Notes under the pieces: model-generated
What the model was told of the DNA's origin: nothing
The model's database searches: none
What the model saw: only the letters and a program-made list of their open reading frames with translations
Part shown: positions 21,690-33,455 of the stretch, one piece after another
Numbering within the stretch: position 1 is the first letter of the stretch
How the letters are laid out: each line of letters opens with the position of its first letter
DNA from: Perognathus longimembris pacificus
Lineage: Eukaryota; Chordata; Mammalia; Rodentia; Heteromyidae
DNA length: 64,000 nt
Direction of reading: 5' to 3'
Assembly: GCF_023159225.1 (NCBI RefSeq)
Contig: NC_063163.1
Coordinates: forward strand, 108,903,885-108,967,884
Made by a program: the position numbers and the translations under genes

Positions 21690-21890
21690 CATGCATGTGT
21701 GGATTTTAAATCTGACTCCAGAATTTATTTGTGTGTGATCTTAGGGAAATTCCTCAGCCTGTGTTCAACCGAGATGCTAACAGTACTTACCCCTCATTGT
21801 GACTATAAAACTGCCACAATAATAACATGGATGTTGAAAGCAGGCTCTTCCCTAGAGTAAGTATACAACAAATAAAGCTATTATTACTCT
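21690..21890 (+). mobile_element. MIR SINE
   Basis: The order 'ttaaatctgactccagaatt', 'gtgtgatcttagggaaattc', 'ctcagcctgtgttc' and the 3' 'acaacaaataaagctattat' end fit MIR on the plus strand. Confidence 0.6.
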
Positions 21891-22062
21891 ACATTAGTGC
21901 TGTTTTCAAAAATGATAAGTGATATGACAGGGGTTCTAATATCACAGTCAGCATATAGGTGGTGTCAATCCATTAATTTTAACTCACTTTAAAAAAATAA
22001 GAAAAATGATTGGAAGGTGAAGAAGACATAATTTCTGACCTAAAAAAGAATAATCCTATAAT

Positions 22063-22170
22063 TTTCGGGTGGTCATGGTGGCACACACCTATAATCTCAG
22101 TGACTTGGGAGGCAGAGAAGGAAGTGGCTTGAGCCCAGTCCATCTTAAAAAAGAAAGAAAGAAAGAAAGA
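22063..22170 (+). mobile_element. B1-like SINE with (AAAG)n tail
   Basis: The B1-type core is 'tggtcatggtggcacacacc', then 'ataatctcagtgacttggga'. It ends in A-rich sequence turned into an AAAG run at 22151-22170. Confidence 0.75.
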
Positions 22171-22362
22171 CAATCATGGTATAATCATAGATACTCAAGG
22201 ACAGAGGTAAGAAGATCATGGTTCAAGGCCAGCCCAAGAGAAAGCACAAGCCTCTGTATGATAAACTAAATACAAAAAGTCTGGAAATGAAGCTCAAGTG
22301 GTAAAGCACTTGCCTAGCAAGCACAAGTACCTGAGTTCAATCCCCTGCACTGCAAAATCGGT
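22171..22362 (+). mobile_element. B1-dID composite SINE
   Basis: A diverged B1 arm (gatcatggttcaaggccagc) is followed by an ID-like arm (gctcaagtggtaaagcactt, 'gcctagcaagcacaagtacc', box-B-like gagttcaatcccc). It lies head to tail behind the previous B1. Confidence 0.75.
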
Positions 22363-22504
22363 GTCTAAAACTTTATATGCAAGACTAGTGCTGCTGTACC
22401 TAGTTATCTTACTAATCATAATATTCCTTTACTTATTCATTTTACTAACCAGAAAAAAAGTGTAGGTCTAAGTCTTGGTTAGTTAGCAGTTAGCAGTATA
22501 ATGA

Positions 22505-22622
22505 CACAGGAGCTTGTGAACAGCGAAACTCCCAACGCCCTTTCCAAGCCTGAATAAGAACCTGCATTTCAAGGTTTCATTTGATTCCTAGACACAAAGG
22601 TATTTGAGAAATAATGATCTGA
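22505..22622 (+). mobile_element. MER3/MER5-like hAT MITE remnant
   Basis: The sequence resembles the 'gaatcagaatctgcatttta' to 'caggtgattc' pattern of small hAT elements (here cctgaataagaacctgcatt, then tttgattcctagacac). Ends unclear. Confidence 0.35.
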
Positions 22623-23726
22623 AATGTGAAAGGATAGTTGTGTGGTGGTAGTAAAGACTGAGAGTAGGAACTAGAAGTTTCACTGAGGAGACTTAGTTAC
22701 AGGACAATTGAGGCTCAGGAAATAGTAAAGGATGATGCTTAGAGACAAACCCTGACTATCTCATAAACTAGATTATGGAGACGATGGGATGAAGTGGCAG
22801 AGGTTGAGGCTAAAAAGATTGGCTGGCAACCAATGGTGGAGTATTCTTGGTGCTAGCATGGCTGTGTCCCTCTGGCTTGGGGACAAAGGGACTCCACCGT
22901 TATGTATTTGGTTAGTATATAAGGAGACACAGGGGGATTGATTGATCAGAGCTTAAAGAACAGCCAGAAGTCAGGCTATGTAGCCAATACTTATAAGGGT
23001 CCAATAAACCAAGAGACTCTAAATGACAGGCAGCATTAGAAGATGAAGTAGATGAAGTAGGTGAAGTAGAAATGGGGTATATATGAGCAGTATTAGCCAC
23101 TCAACAACCAACTCTGTATTAGATTTAAGACATCTCCGAGATGTCTATGTAGTGATGCACAGAAAGATTGGCTGGGCTGGAAGGAAAGATCACAGGAGAG
23201 GCAGGTTTCAGAGGATCTCAATGTAGATGGAACAATGCTTTAAATCAAATGGTGAGTGCACCGAGATGGAGAGAAGAAATCAGATCCTCTAAAACACAGT
23301 GAAATATCTGTGGTGACATCCTCATGGACACTTAGAACACACTCTCTGCTGCCCACAGTATTACATTTCCTCTCTAGAATTGCCTCTAATAATAATGGTA
23401 AACTGCCTCGAAACCTACAGAGATTTCTCCAGATGTTGAACGTGGCTAGGAATGGCTCAGATACCCACACAGTTCTGCCAGGAAGCATATAGTGTTACAG
23501 CACACAAAATAGCTACATTAGCCACCCACACCTCCTCAGTGAACTGAAGTCACACTGCCACAATGAACTAATGACCCAGAATCTCAGTAGTGATAAACAG
23601 TACTTTTTCTTGTTGCACAGACCCCCTGAAAACTCAAATAGGCCACACATCTCTATGTACACAAAGTGCTTCGTGATTTCTCATCAAGGATCTCCTTTAT
23701 TTCTGAAAATAACAGAGCATTGTCCA

Positions 23727-23915
23727 CACCATCTTTTTTATTTTTATTTTTTTTGCCAATCCTGGGGCTTGACCCGAGGGCATCAACTTGAGCCACAGCT
23801 CCAGATCTGGCTCTTTCTATATATGTGGTGCTGAGGAGTCGAACCCTGGTCTTCAGGTATGTGAGGCAAGCACTCTACCACTCAGCCATATTCCCAACCC
23901 CTGCACCATCTTTTT
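23727..23915 (-). mobile_element. IDL-Geo SINE with a shortened Geo half
   Basis: The IDL part is intact in inverted order, including gagtcgaaccctgg (box B) and 'ccactcagccatattcccaa'. Geo lacks its central block: the sequence passes from 'gacccgagggcatc' directly to 'aacttgagccacag'. Direct repeats caccatctttttt (about 23727-23739 and 23904-23916) are the TSD. Confidence 0.88.
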
Positions 23916-25077
23916 TTTTACAGATAAAGCAGCAGATGCTCACAGCGAGTTTTCCCAAAGTCCCATAGTCCCTTGCTGTTTTCCCTGCTCTGGGATCTTG
24001 TTCAGAGACTCTCCCTTACATGCTGACTCAGGTGTGGGGAGGTGTTATTTCCTCTGGAGCAAAGGGGATGGTCCACATTAGGTTAAGTAGTACCCACCCT
24101 GCAAAGGAAGATTCCATGTATTCATTTGAATGGGGCATCTAACAAGCAAAAATGGAGAGAAGAATTAAAGGTCTAGGAAAGGGGCTGGGGCGACCTGGAG
24201 GGAGGGTAGACATTGGTCAAAGTCTATTAGATTTCAGTTAGACAGTAGGAATGTTTGGAAGGTTATTGCAAAACACAGTGAATATACCTAATAATAGCAT
24301 ATATTTCAAAGATGGCTAAGAGAGCAGATTTTTTTTAATAGGTTTGCACCACAAAACAAGATAGGTATATAAGGTGATGGGTATGTTAAAGTGTTGGATT
24401 TTATTCTTCTCTGAGTTATGCAGATATGGAAACATTAAATTGTACCGCATAAATGCATTTGGTCATTATTCATCTATTAAGAAAAATTAAAAGTATGTAT
24501 AATGGTCTTGTCATCTCTCCTACTTCAAAGTAAACAATAAAGATATTAAATTCTCTTCTGGCAACCACTGCTGTTAACTACACTCTTTGTCCTTGAGACT
24601 CTTCCAAAGGCATCCTGCATTGATTAGCATATGGCAACCACATAAGGTAAATTGCTAATTGGAAACAGCAATTCATATAAAGTTTTTTTAAACTCTTAAA
24701 GTGTATTATAGTAAATAAATACAAATTTTGCTTACCTGGGTTGCCAAGATCACATTGCGCAGCCTCAGGGGCTATCTGAAACTGAAACAGCAGGAAGATG
24801 TCCACATACCTCGTTTGACAATGAGAAACTTCATGCCAGTGGTGGACTGGCTAGAACCTGTATATTAAGAGAATGGACGTATTACCTTGAAGGTTACTTT
24901 TGAAGCATCCTATCCTGAGACAGATGCAGGGAAAACAGTGCTTGCTGCAAATGGTGAACAATTAAACTTCCTCTAGATAGGCTAGGCTCCATCAACACCT
25001 AGTAGTCATCCAAAGGAAGGGAGGGAGGTGTTTGAAGAGTCCCAGAAAGCCTGGTTGTTTAGATCCTGATTCTGCAA

Positions 25078-25314
25078 CCAGGGTCTTCATTCCTTTTTTT
25101 TTTTTTTTTGGCCAGTCCTGGGGCTTGGACTCAGGGCCTGAGCACTGTTCCTGGTTTCTTTTTGCTCAAGGCTAGCACTCTGCCACTTGAGCCACAGCGC
25201 CCCTTCTGGCCATTTTCTGTATATGTGGTGCTGGGGAATTGAACCCAGGGCCTCATGTATATGAGGCAGGCAGTCTTGCCACTAGGCCATATCCCCAGCC
25301 CAGGGTCTTCATTC
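25078..25314 (-). mobile_element. IDL-Geo SINE, full length, perfect TSD
   Basis: The best-preserved family member here. It has a T run (the A tail), Geo (gccagtcctggggcttggac), then IDL (tggtgctggggaattgaacc) and the inverted 5' end (ccatatccccagcc). A perfect 15-bp direct repeat ccagggtcttcattc flanks it (25078-25092, 25300-25314). The low divergence implies recent mobilisation. Confidence 0.95.
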
Positions 25315-25328
25315 TTTAACCACAGGGT

Positions 25329-25330
<2 letters not shown>

Positions 25331-25381
<51 letters not shown>
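25331..25381. repeat. (GT)n microsatellite
   Basis: A pure GT run, about 51 bases. Confidence 0.98.
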
Positions 25382-25382
<1 letters not shown>

Positions 25383-26522
25383 TATAAATTCTATATTTTC
25401 ATTGTGCTTTTTAAATTATTTTTTTCTGTTTTACGTATTTGTTTCTCCATTTGTATAGGAATATGTATTCTAAGTAAATACACATACACACTAATATATA
25501 CACATACTTAAACACTTCTGCACATACACACACACAAGCATTCCTCAAGGAGAGGAAAATCTTAGTAATAGCTCATTTCTCTCATAAATTAGCTAGATCT
25601 ATGAGAGCACAACCAATTCACTAAGGTGGCATTGTTCAATGTAGATATGGCTACACGTAGGTGGGGTTGCTATAAGGTAACTTATTTTATTTAACATTTA
25701 CACCTAAATTATTGTCAGAATGGTTGATAGTGAATGGTTGGCTAGAAATGGATTTAGAGCCTCACAGAGGTACCAGTTGTAACCTAGAATGAACTCAGGC
25801 TTTGGGCTGTCTGAATCACTTTTAATCTCCCACATCCCCTAGGGCTACAGTCTATGAACAGGCTTTGTATTACCTGGGAAATAGCAGCATTTCCCTAGTT
25901 CAGCCACACAAAAATCAGTACTATACTGTGAAAACAACTCAAAGAATGCACCTCTTTTTTGTTTCTCTGAAAGCTTGTTTTCAGGATTTTGTTCTACTCA
26001 ACCCAGACCTCTCAATCTACCCTGATAATTGCTCTCTGTATTTCAAAGACTATAAGTAATAAGTGAATGTCTCTGTCTAGTGCACATTCTTACAAAATTG
26101 CTTAAAGGAAGAGGGTTAGAATCTTTTTAAACCTAGTTTTCCTGCTACTCATCTAGGGAATTTAAAATCAGATTTTTTTTTAATAAAGATGCATATATGG
26201 TTTTCCTTGTGGCTTGCTTTAGTACAACTTCCTGAACAAAATGCTTACAATGCAAATATTGACTGACTGAGCATTGACTGACCCAAGGTACTAAGTGCTG
26301 ATCTCCCTAGGGTGATGTTAAAAAATAAAAGAAGTGGATGATAGAAAAAATAAATGGATAGCAATTCCAAATAGTTTTTGGTTTGAATTAGTTCTTGTAC
26401 TCCACTTCTGAGTCATGGCTTACCAGATCTTAGGTTTGTTCATTTGTTCCCTTGGGCAAATATGATGGTTTGGATGCATGTGTCTTTCCAAATATTCACG
26501 TTTCAAACATGTCTACTGTGAT

Positions 26523-26600
26523 TGGAGGCGTGGCTCAGGGGGTAGAGTGCCAGCCAATGGGTGAATGCATCAGATACCAAGACCATGTCCAGGTCTCTGA

Positions 26601-26633
<33 letters not shown>

Positions 26634-26635
26634 AC
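26523..26635 (+). mobile_element. tRNA-type SINE with (AAC)n tail
   Basis: A box-A-like string (gtggctcagggggtagagtg) starts the unit, as in ID/Geo elements. The tail has become a pure AAC microsatellite (26601-26635). Confidence 0.7.
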
Positions 26636-27589
26636 AGTAGCAAACAGAATCTAGATATAATCCTGCCCAGTGTTTGGGCTTGCGCAAACTACTTACTATG
26701 AGTTCATGAATCAATCACTATAAGAATCTTTTAGAATACCATTTCATTATGCACAAATTTTGAGGAAATTACTAGACATGCACACTACTATTACCAGTGT
26801 TCAGGAGTGTGCTATTTATACTAACAGAAATTGGAAATGACCATGCAAACCAGCAAAGAAACCACAAATTAATTATAATGCAGCTACCTGAAGGAACATC
26901 ACGCACAAAATAGCAACCTTTGATGACTGAAAACATTTCATGGTATAATACTAAATACCAAAAGCAGAGCACAAAATTATAAAGCATAATAACTAATTTT
27001 AAAACACATACAGACTACTAAAAGGTAATAAGTGCTCACCTCTGAATGATGAATTTAATTTCCTTTGCAGTTCAGTCATTTTCAGATTTTTTGCCTTAAA
27101 AAACCAGTAATTACAGGACTTAGAGCTCATTCTCTTTTCCAAACAGAAGATAAGAAAGCATGGTCCTAGATTCTCCCCCAAAGATGGAGGAGGGAAATTA
27201 AGAAAACCTATTTGAGCAATGTCAATGCCAGTCCAATTAGATCTTTTACTATGGCATAGTAGTCTAAGTGTTGTAAGGATTAGTTAAGCAATTATGTTTT
27301 TCTGGCTCTAAATTTTACACTAAAAGTAGGAAGTGAAACTCCACAAAGACATGTTTTGGAGAAAAAATAATACTATGAAATGTCATAACTCCCCTGCCCC
27401 ATTTTCTTTGGAAATCAAAGCTTGTATGATAAAATGATTTTTTTTTTTTGCAAATGGAATCAGTAAGCTTAGACATCTCATTCTTGTGAAAAACCTTGGG
27501 GAGAATGTGAAATATGAAATAGCTATAAAAATGAGGGCCTTCCAGTTAAAGTATATTAATTTTGACAGAACTTGCATTTTCACTTAGTT

Positions 27590-27855
27590 ACTATAATAAA
27601 ATATTATAGACCGTGACTATGTGGCTTAAACAATGAAGTTCAAGCTTGAGGTCCTGGAAAGGTTTGGCTTCCATGAGGAATTCTTTTCCTGGCTTGCCAA
27701 TGGTCATCTTCTCTCTCTCCTTAAAAACCCAGTAACTTCTCACAAGGTCTCTGCCCTCATTTCCTAATTGAATCCTAATTACTTTGCCAAGTCCCTATTT
27801 ATATCATCACATTGGAAGTTAGGGCTTCCGTCTATGAACCCGGGGAAGAGTGAAA
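27590..27855 (-). mobile_element. MLT1-type MaLR LTR remnant
   Basis: The plus-strand order 'tactataataaaatattata', 'tgactatgtggcttaaacaa', 'ggcttgccaatggtcatctt' and 'atcacattggaagttagggc' is the inverse of an MLT1-like LTR. No internal region is present. Confidence 0.6.
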
Positions 27856-28989
27856 TCATTTGCTACAGAACACCTGGTGTGAATGATGAAAAGTGAGCCA
27901 GATTTGCAGGAAGAACGTTTCTTTCACTTGGATGGCTATGAAGGCAGCAATCTGTTCCTGCTCTTCTGCTAGCTACAAGGAAAGATTGTCCTCATTTTAC
28001 AAAGAGAGTTATGTGCTGCTGTGAATCTTTGCAGCTCTGAGGTCCGTGTGCAGCTGGGCCCTCCGGCCTTTCCCACTTGTCAAAAGAGTACCTAGAGCCC
28101 GGTGAAGGAGTAGTGAGCAAGGGGATGGCGGGCCCCATGAAGTGAATTAATGAAGACCTGTTGTCAGTCCAACAATGAACTCCCAAGTGTCCCGTCTCCT
28201 TGAATAAATCATGAGTGATATCCATTTGTACTCTGGGTAGCATCAGAGTTCTTCCATCTCGGGAATTTGGAATAGGCTCTCTGAAGTTGATCATTTTAAG
28301 TTCAAGAAAAGCTTCTCATCTTTCTTCTTTCTGAAAGCAACTTGTAATTGTAGCTAGTTAATACAGCTTTGCTGATTTCCCAATAGCCAGCCAGCCAGAC
28401 ACATTTCAGCTATTACCCCATACATTTTATTTAGGAAGAAGAACACTGAGTATTACTCCTAGTTAGATGGTTTAAGCTCTCACCAGACTTACGTGTCTGC
28501 AAGAATAGACTAAGGAAATAGGAAGATGCATGTCCTCTCTGTATGAGTTGTGGGAGTCATCATCTGAAGGCCAAGATGAACATTCAGAGTTTGACTTTAG
28601 TCCATCCCGTTTCCTCCACCAGAATGCATATATTTCCTAAGCCTGGAAACAAGTCCTTAAGGGGTTGTTTATGCAAGTTTCATTTTTACCTTTATCTTCC
28701 ATCATGAATTGCAGAAATTCTGTCCTGTTTTTTTTTTTTTGTTTATGATTTGTGTTCTCAATAGTCATCTCTGAAAAATACCATAAGGAAAGGTAGGGTG
28801 TTAGTTATTGCATCCAATATTTGGATTACAGTGCTTGGAAACTGTCCTTTTGGAATCTGTCTCTTGATTCAGCTTTCTATGCCTCTTTTTGGCAGCTAGA
28901 GTCCCCCAGATGTCCCGAGGCTCTGCCTCTGCTTCCTACCTACCTACCTGCATGAGCACCCCTGCGAGTGGAATTGTGTGCACTCTGAC

Positions 28990-29170
28990 TGTACTCTGAC
29001 AACATGGGGTCAAATCCTGCCTCTGCCACTTACCAGCTCTGTCACTCAGGGCAATTTCACTTAGCCATTCTTCTTTTGTGAAGGTTAATGAGAATGCACA
29101 TGGCTGAGGAAGGACTGGAGATGATTCTATGTGCAAAGCACCTCCCACAGGTCATACTCAGAAAATGCTT
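28990..29170 (+). mobile_element. MIR SINE
   Basis: The core is clear: 'aatcctgcctctgccactta', 'ccagctctgtcactcagggc', then 'gcaaagcacctcccacag'. Confidence 0.75.
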
Positions 29171-30674
29171 TTCTTATATGACTCCTGCCAGGCAGCCTTG
29201 ACTTACAAATATCTGACTTAGTGTGCCCCAGACACACGAAAAGGGGAGAGCAGAGCCTGATGCCAAGCCAGATATCCCACCATTCTCAGTCTTTAGCTGA
29301 TCACTGGGCAGATGTACAATTCAGTTACACAACACATACACTGGTTGCCAGTCCTGGATCTGCCCGGAATTCACACAACTGCAAACTAGAACAATCCAGG
29401 GCTTCCAGAATCCATACTTTGGTCAATCTGCCTGAGAATGAGGCTCCTGGTAGAGATCTCAGAAGAGATATAGTGCAAATTAGAAAAGGGGATCATGGAC
29501 CATCTTTGATGTGATGTGCCAGGGTGAACTACCATGTATGGTCCCAGCCTATGAAAATAATTCAGAAAAACCCAGTAAGAGCCTGCCTCTCAAACCCAAA
29601 GAGCATCATACAAGGTGAGATGCTTTTAAATTGGGAAACAATCTGCCAGAGCTGTTGTTTATCAGACTCTCCGCTGTCTTTTATTTATTTATTTTGGAGG
29701 ATTAAAAACCAAACCAAACCAAACCTGAAACTATAAAAATCTCATCATTGTTTCCTGCCTTTACATAAACATGCCAATCAGTTCAGAATAGTCTCTTTAG
29801 AACCTTTTATCTGGTCTGAAAGATAAAGACTATGAAGAAAGTCCCTCTTTCCTCCTCTCAACCATCAGTCTGACTGAGCTCCAAGCCATAGCATCTGACT
29901 AAGGGGAATCTTATCTATTCCTAGTTGTTTTCTCTGTGTAGATCTAAAGCAGTTTAAGGTATAACAGCATTCCCTAGACCTTCTACACAAATAATTCACA
30001 TTTGCAACCAAACCCACAGACACTGCAATGTGGTAGTATAAAGACTTCAATTTTGCAAAAGGCACTAAATTTAACCCCAGGCCTTTAGGGGCCCAAAGCC
30101 TTTGCTTAGTGTCTTTTGCAGAGAGACTTATTTAATTAAGATGTTTTATGTCTACTTTTCTACTTCAAAAAGAAGAACTTTAAACATCTTTAATGTTAAA
30201 TAATTCTGTCTTTCAGAAATGTATTTTTCTTTTACCTGAAATAAAACAGATGGGCAGGTTTTCATTCACTCAAAAATCGAGAGCATGTACCTTAGCTGCC
30301 AGGCTTGACTTTGTCTCAGGAAATTAGCAGAATGTAAATGAGCCAGCACCCATGAAAAATCTCATTGATTGCTTCTCCAGGTCTTGCCTCAGACTCTTTA
30401 GGACTCAGATATGCAACACTTTGAACCTCTGCATTATGTGCGTGAAAATGACAGTGCTTTCTTTCTTCTTTCCAAGTCAGAATATAAATTCACAGGGCAT
30501 TCAATCTAGTCATGGGTCAGTCTTTATTCAGGAGGCTTTGCCTTTAAGTGGTGAAAGCCAGGGATGTGCTGTAAATGTCCAAAGCAAGGGTTGATAACTG
30601 AGAAGCTAAGGGACCAGGATAGGATTCTAGATTATGCAATCCAAAACAATGGGTGTAATTAAAACTCCTATTCC

Positions 30675-30930
30675 TGCCAGGTGCTGGTGGCTCACACCTG
30701 TAATATGAGCTACTCAGGAGGCTGAGATCTGAGGATCCCGATTTGAAGCTATCCAAAGAAGAAAAGTCCATGGGACTCTTATCTCCAAAAAAAATACTCA
30801 GAAAAAGCTGGACATGGTGCTGTGGCTCAAGTGGTAGAGCACTAGCCCTGAGCAAAAGAAGCTTACGACAGCACCAAACCCCTGAGTTCAAGTCCCATGA
30901 TAGATACACACACACAAAGAATAAAAAAAA
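30675..30930 (+). mobile_element. B1-Geo composite SINE
   Basis: It has a B1 arm (tggtggctcacacctgtaat), a linker with an expanded A run, and a Geo half (tgctgtggctcaagtggtag, box-B-like gagttcaagtccc). The tail begins with a short CA run. Confidence 0.9.
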
Positions 30931-31039
30931 AGAAATCAAAGCAAAACCAAACCAAACCTTTTACTCCATCCTGGAGTTATCAGGCAGGTACTGGGTCTGA
31001 GAGGGGTTAGTTTCTGTGACTGGAGTTCCTGGTAGTCAT

Positions 31040-31265
31040 CCTTAGTACCTGGGTCTAAATTCTAGTTCTCCATGAGCCAGTGGAGATGCTTGCCAGTATC
31101 TCTTAAAACTTCTATGCCTTAGTTTCCTCAAATGCAATATGAGCAGAGGATGATAATGAAGATGATGGTGATGATGACTAGCTCACACTACCCTTGTAAA
31201 GGTTAAGTGAATCAGTATAAAAACTTGGACCACTGTAAACTCTCAACAAATATTAGCTGTCACCA
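31040..31265 (+). mobile_element. MIR SINE
   Basis: The middle has 'cttagtttcctcaaatgcaa' and the 3' portion has 'ggttaagtgaatcagtataa' and 'tctcaacaaatattagctgt'. A GAT-rich stretch at 31148-31180 expanded within it. Confidence 0.75.
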
Positions 31266-31329
31266 TCTGACAACACAAGAGCATTGGGATATGCTTTGGC
31301 TTAGATCTCAATGTCTGTCAAAATTGTGG

Positions 31330-31605
31330 TCCATGTTGTAGGAAGTTACATCATCAGAGAAGGCCCTTGAAGGTGAAACCAGTCTTCTGCCCTTCCTCTC
31401 TTGCTTGCTCTGGCCACCATGATGGGCAGCATTCCCTGCTGTATGTTTTTCATTCTGATGCTCCGCTTCTCCGCAGGCTCAAAGCTACAGGCCAAGCAGC
31501 CATGGATGGAAACCTCCGAAATCAGGAGCAAAATGAAACTTTTCGTCCTTGTAAGTTTGTTTACCTCAAGTGTTTTGTCATAGGGATAGGAGGCTACCAA
31601 GGACC
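31330..31605 (+). mobile_element. MaLR-type solo LTR
   Basis: It shows the pattern 'ctctggccaccatgatgggc', 'ggccaagcagccatggatgg', 'gagcaaaatgaaac' (at the usual poly(A)-signal site) and 'caagtgttttgtcataggga', ending near 'taggaggctacc'. This is the usual layout of an old MaLR LTR. The exon-like look of 31477-31550 comes from it. Confidence 0.7.
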
Positions 31606-31923
31606 TCATTGTTTGTACTGTGCGTAGGTGCACATATGTGTATGTGTTAAATGTCCTAAAAATGGTTGCCAGAAATATGATCATCTTATTAAGAGGATGA
31701 ATTTTCAACCTCATAAAGTTTATAGTATGCAAACATACATTTATCTACTTTTTGCACTCCCATTTTTAAGTCATTGTGCATATATCACTTCAAAGTCTAG
31801 GTCAAAATCTTGGTCTACTTTTGCTTGCAGTCTTCCCTGATATATGCTGCTATAGAGTGATGAATCTACATTTAATAATTCATTACTAAAAATTCTCCCC
31901 TCTGACTCACTCACTCATTTATT

Positions 31924-31925
<2 letters not shown>

Positions 31926-31971
<46 letters not shown>

Positions 31972-32205
31972 GTATGTACTGGTACTAGGATTTGAACTCA
32001 GAGTCTCATAGTCTCACTTAGCACTTATTGCTCAAACATGGTACTTTGCCACATGAGCCACAACTCCACACTTCTGGCTTTTTTTCTGGTTAGTTGGAGA
32101 TAAGAGTTTCACAGACTTTTCTGCGTGCATTGGCTTGGAGCCATGATCCTCAGATCTCAGCCTCTTGATTAACTAAAATTGCAGGTAGGAGCCTATCATT
32201 CTTCA
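31926..32205 (-). mobile_element. B1-Geo SINE with (GT)n tail
   Basis: The inverted B1 arm is at the right (cctcagatctcagcctcttg), with Geo to its left. The tail position is taken by the GT run at 31929-31970. Confidence 0.85.
31929..31970. repeat. (GT)n microsatellite
   Basis: GT run at the tail of the minus-strand SINE that interrupts the L2. Confidence 0.96.
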
Positions 32206-32491
32206 AGCCCGTGTTTGGTTTAATTTGGTTTATTAGGTACACAGTTACCCAACATTTATGGTGTATTTATTTATTCTTACTTGGACTTGATGTATTTTAC
32301 CCAATGGTTCAGACTATGTAAATAGCATGAAGGCAGAAATGTCATGATTTATTCCCTTCTATATCTTATAGCACCAACCAAAGGGTCTGACAGAGACAAT
32401 AATAATAAATCTTTGTGGAATGAACAGGAATGTGGTGACTTGGTCTCTGAGACTTTCAAGCTCATGCTCTTGGCCTTCATACCCAGGAGAT

Positions 32492-32530
32492 TGCTGGGGG
32501 TGGGGTGGGGTGGTGGTTGTGGTTGTGGTA
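32492..32530 (+). repeat. G-rich GGGGT/GGT repeat
   Basis: Runs of 5, 4, 4 and shorter G tracts in close succession (ggggtggggtggggtggtgg). The plus strand could form a G-quadruplex. Confidence 0.75.
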
Positions 32531-33284
32531 AATAGGCACATTGCTCCTTTAGCTTTCCGGAACGCCACATGGACAGCACATTGCCTTTATCTTATTGTGC
32601 AGCTTGGCTGAGAAGATGACTGAGTGGGGTTGTCATTCACTGATTAATAGTTCAAGCGTTCCCAGGGTGCAGTCACACTTCCAGTTTGTAAATTGTTCTG
32701 TGCTTACTCGAAATTTTTCCTTAAAGCATATAATCAGCAGCTACTTCATTCAAATGTAACAGTGGGAACTGTCAGCTTCATTATCCCCTGTAACCAATGG
32801 AACAAATTAACCCCCATGATTCTGCTCCTTCCCACAGCACATTGCTCGCGTAATCTTCTAAAAATATGTAAGCCTGAGTCACATGGGGTAACCCCAGGGC
32901 CACAGGTGGTGGTGCTTTTCTTCTCTCACCATTCTAGCGCTGTGGTGCTATTGGTCGTCAGCCCTGAATACCAAGTGGGTTAAAGGGGTTGGCTGTTGAG
33001 CTGGTGCTGGCTAGAGCACCACGTGCAGCATCTCTGGGGGTCTTGAACACTCGAGGCCATAGATCTGTGCGGATGCAGTGGGCTGGTCTCATTGGAAGGA
33101 ATCCACCCAGGGGTTCCATGACCATTCCAGCAGTCATCCCCAGGCTGCTCAGCAGCTGTAGGGTAAGCAGGGGAAGAAGACTGGGAGGCAGAGCAAAGGA
33201 ATTTCTGGAGGGCTCTCCTTGTGGCTTCAAGCTGTCTCTCTTGTGGCTTCCTATTGGTACATCTCCACTTTCACCTTTTATATT

Positions 33285-33455
33285 TAGCTGTTCATTCATT
33301 ACTCATGCATGTATCCACTCACTCATTCCTCTCTCAGTGTCTATGGCAGCGATGTCTGCCACGTACCAGGCATCCAGACACATAAAACAAGAAAAGGAGA
33401 TCAATGAGTTAGACTTGGCCTGTGCCCTTAAGAGCTCCAAGTATCAAAAAGAGGG
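33285..33455 (-). mobile_element. L2 LINE 3' end remnant
   Basis: In plus-strand reading the order 'tcattcattactcatgcatg', then 'cacgtaccaggcatccagac' and 'ctgtgcccttaagagctcc' is an inverted L2 tail. Confidence 0.5.

Larger units (their letters stand above)
21141..25077. other. Inter-repeat sequence, 21.1-25.1 kb
   Basis: Apart from listed repeats, no gene is visible. At 23042-23066 there are three near-copies of a 'gatgaagta' unit. The frames at 23240-23492 overlap on both strands and look like chance. The stretch 23916-25077 shows nothing I can name. Confidence 0.4.
25382..30674. other. Inter-repeat sequence, 25.4-30.7 kb
   Basis: Three listed repeats interrupt otherwise unassigned AT-rich DNA. 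Minor simple repeats are (CTAC)n at 28936-28950 and (AAACC)n at 29703-29725. The frames at 27992-28294 and 29221-29514 are open for about 100 codons but show no domain. Confidence 0.4.
31720..32430 (+). mobile_element. L2 LINE 3' end, split by a SINE
   Basis: The left part (31720-31925) has the 'gcagtcttccctgatat' type block. The right part (32206-32430) has the L2 end, with 'gcatgaaggcagaaatgtca' and 'aataaatctttgtggaatga'. A B1-Geo occupies 31926-32205. No ORF. Confidence 0.65.

Noticed and set aside
31477..31550. Exon-like segment with a good acceptor (ttctccgcag), an ATG in strong context and a GTAAGT donor
   Set aside because: The whole neighbourhood follows the layout of a MaLR LTR, including its poly(A)-signal region and typical end, so the splice-like signals are coincidental LTR sequence.
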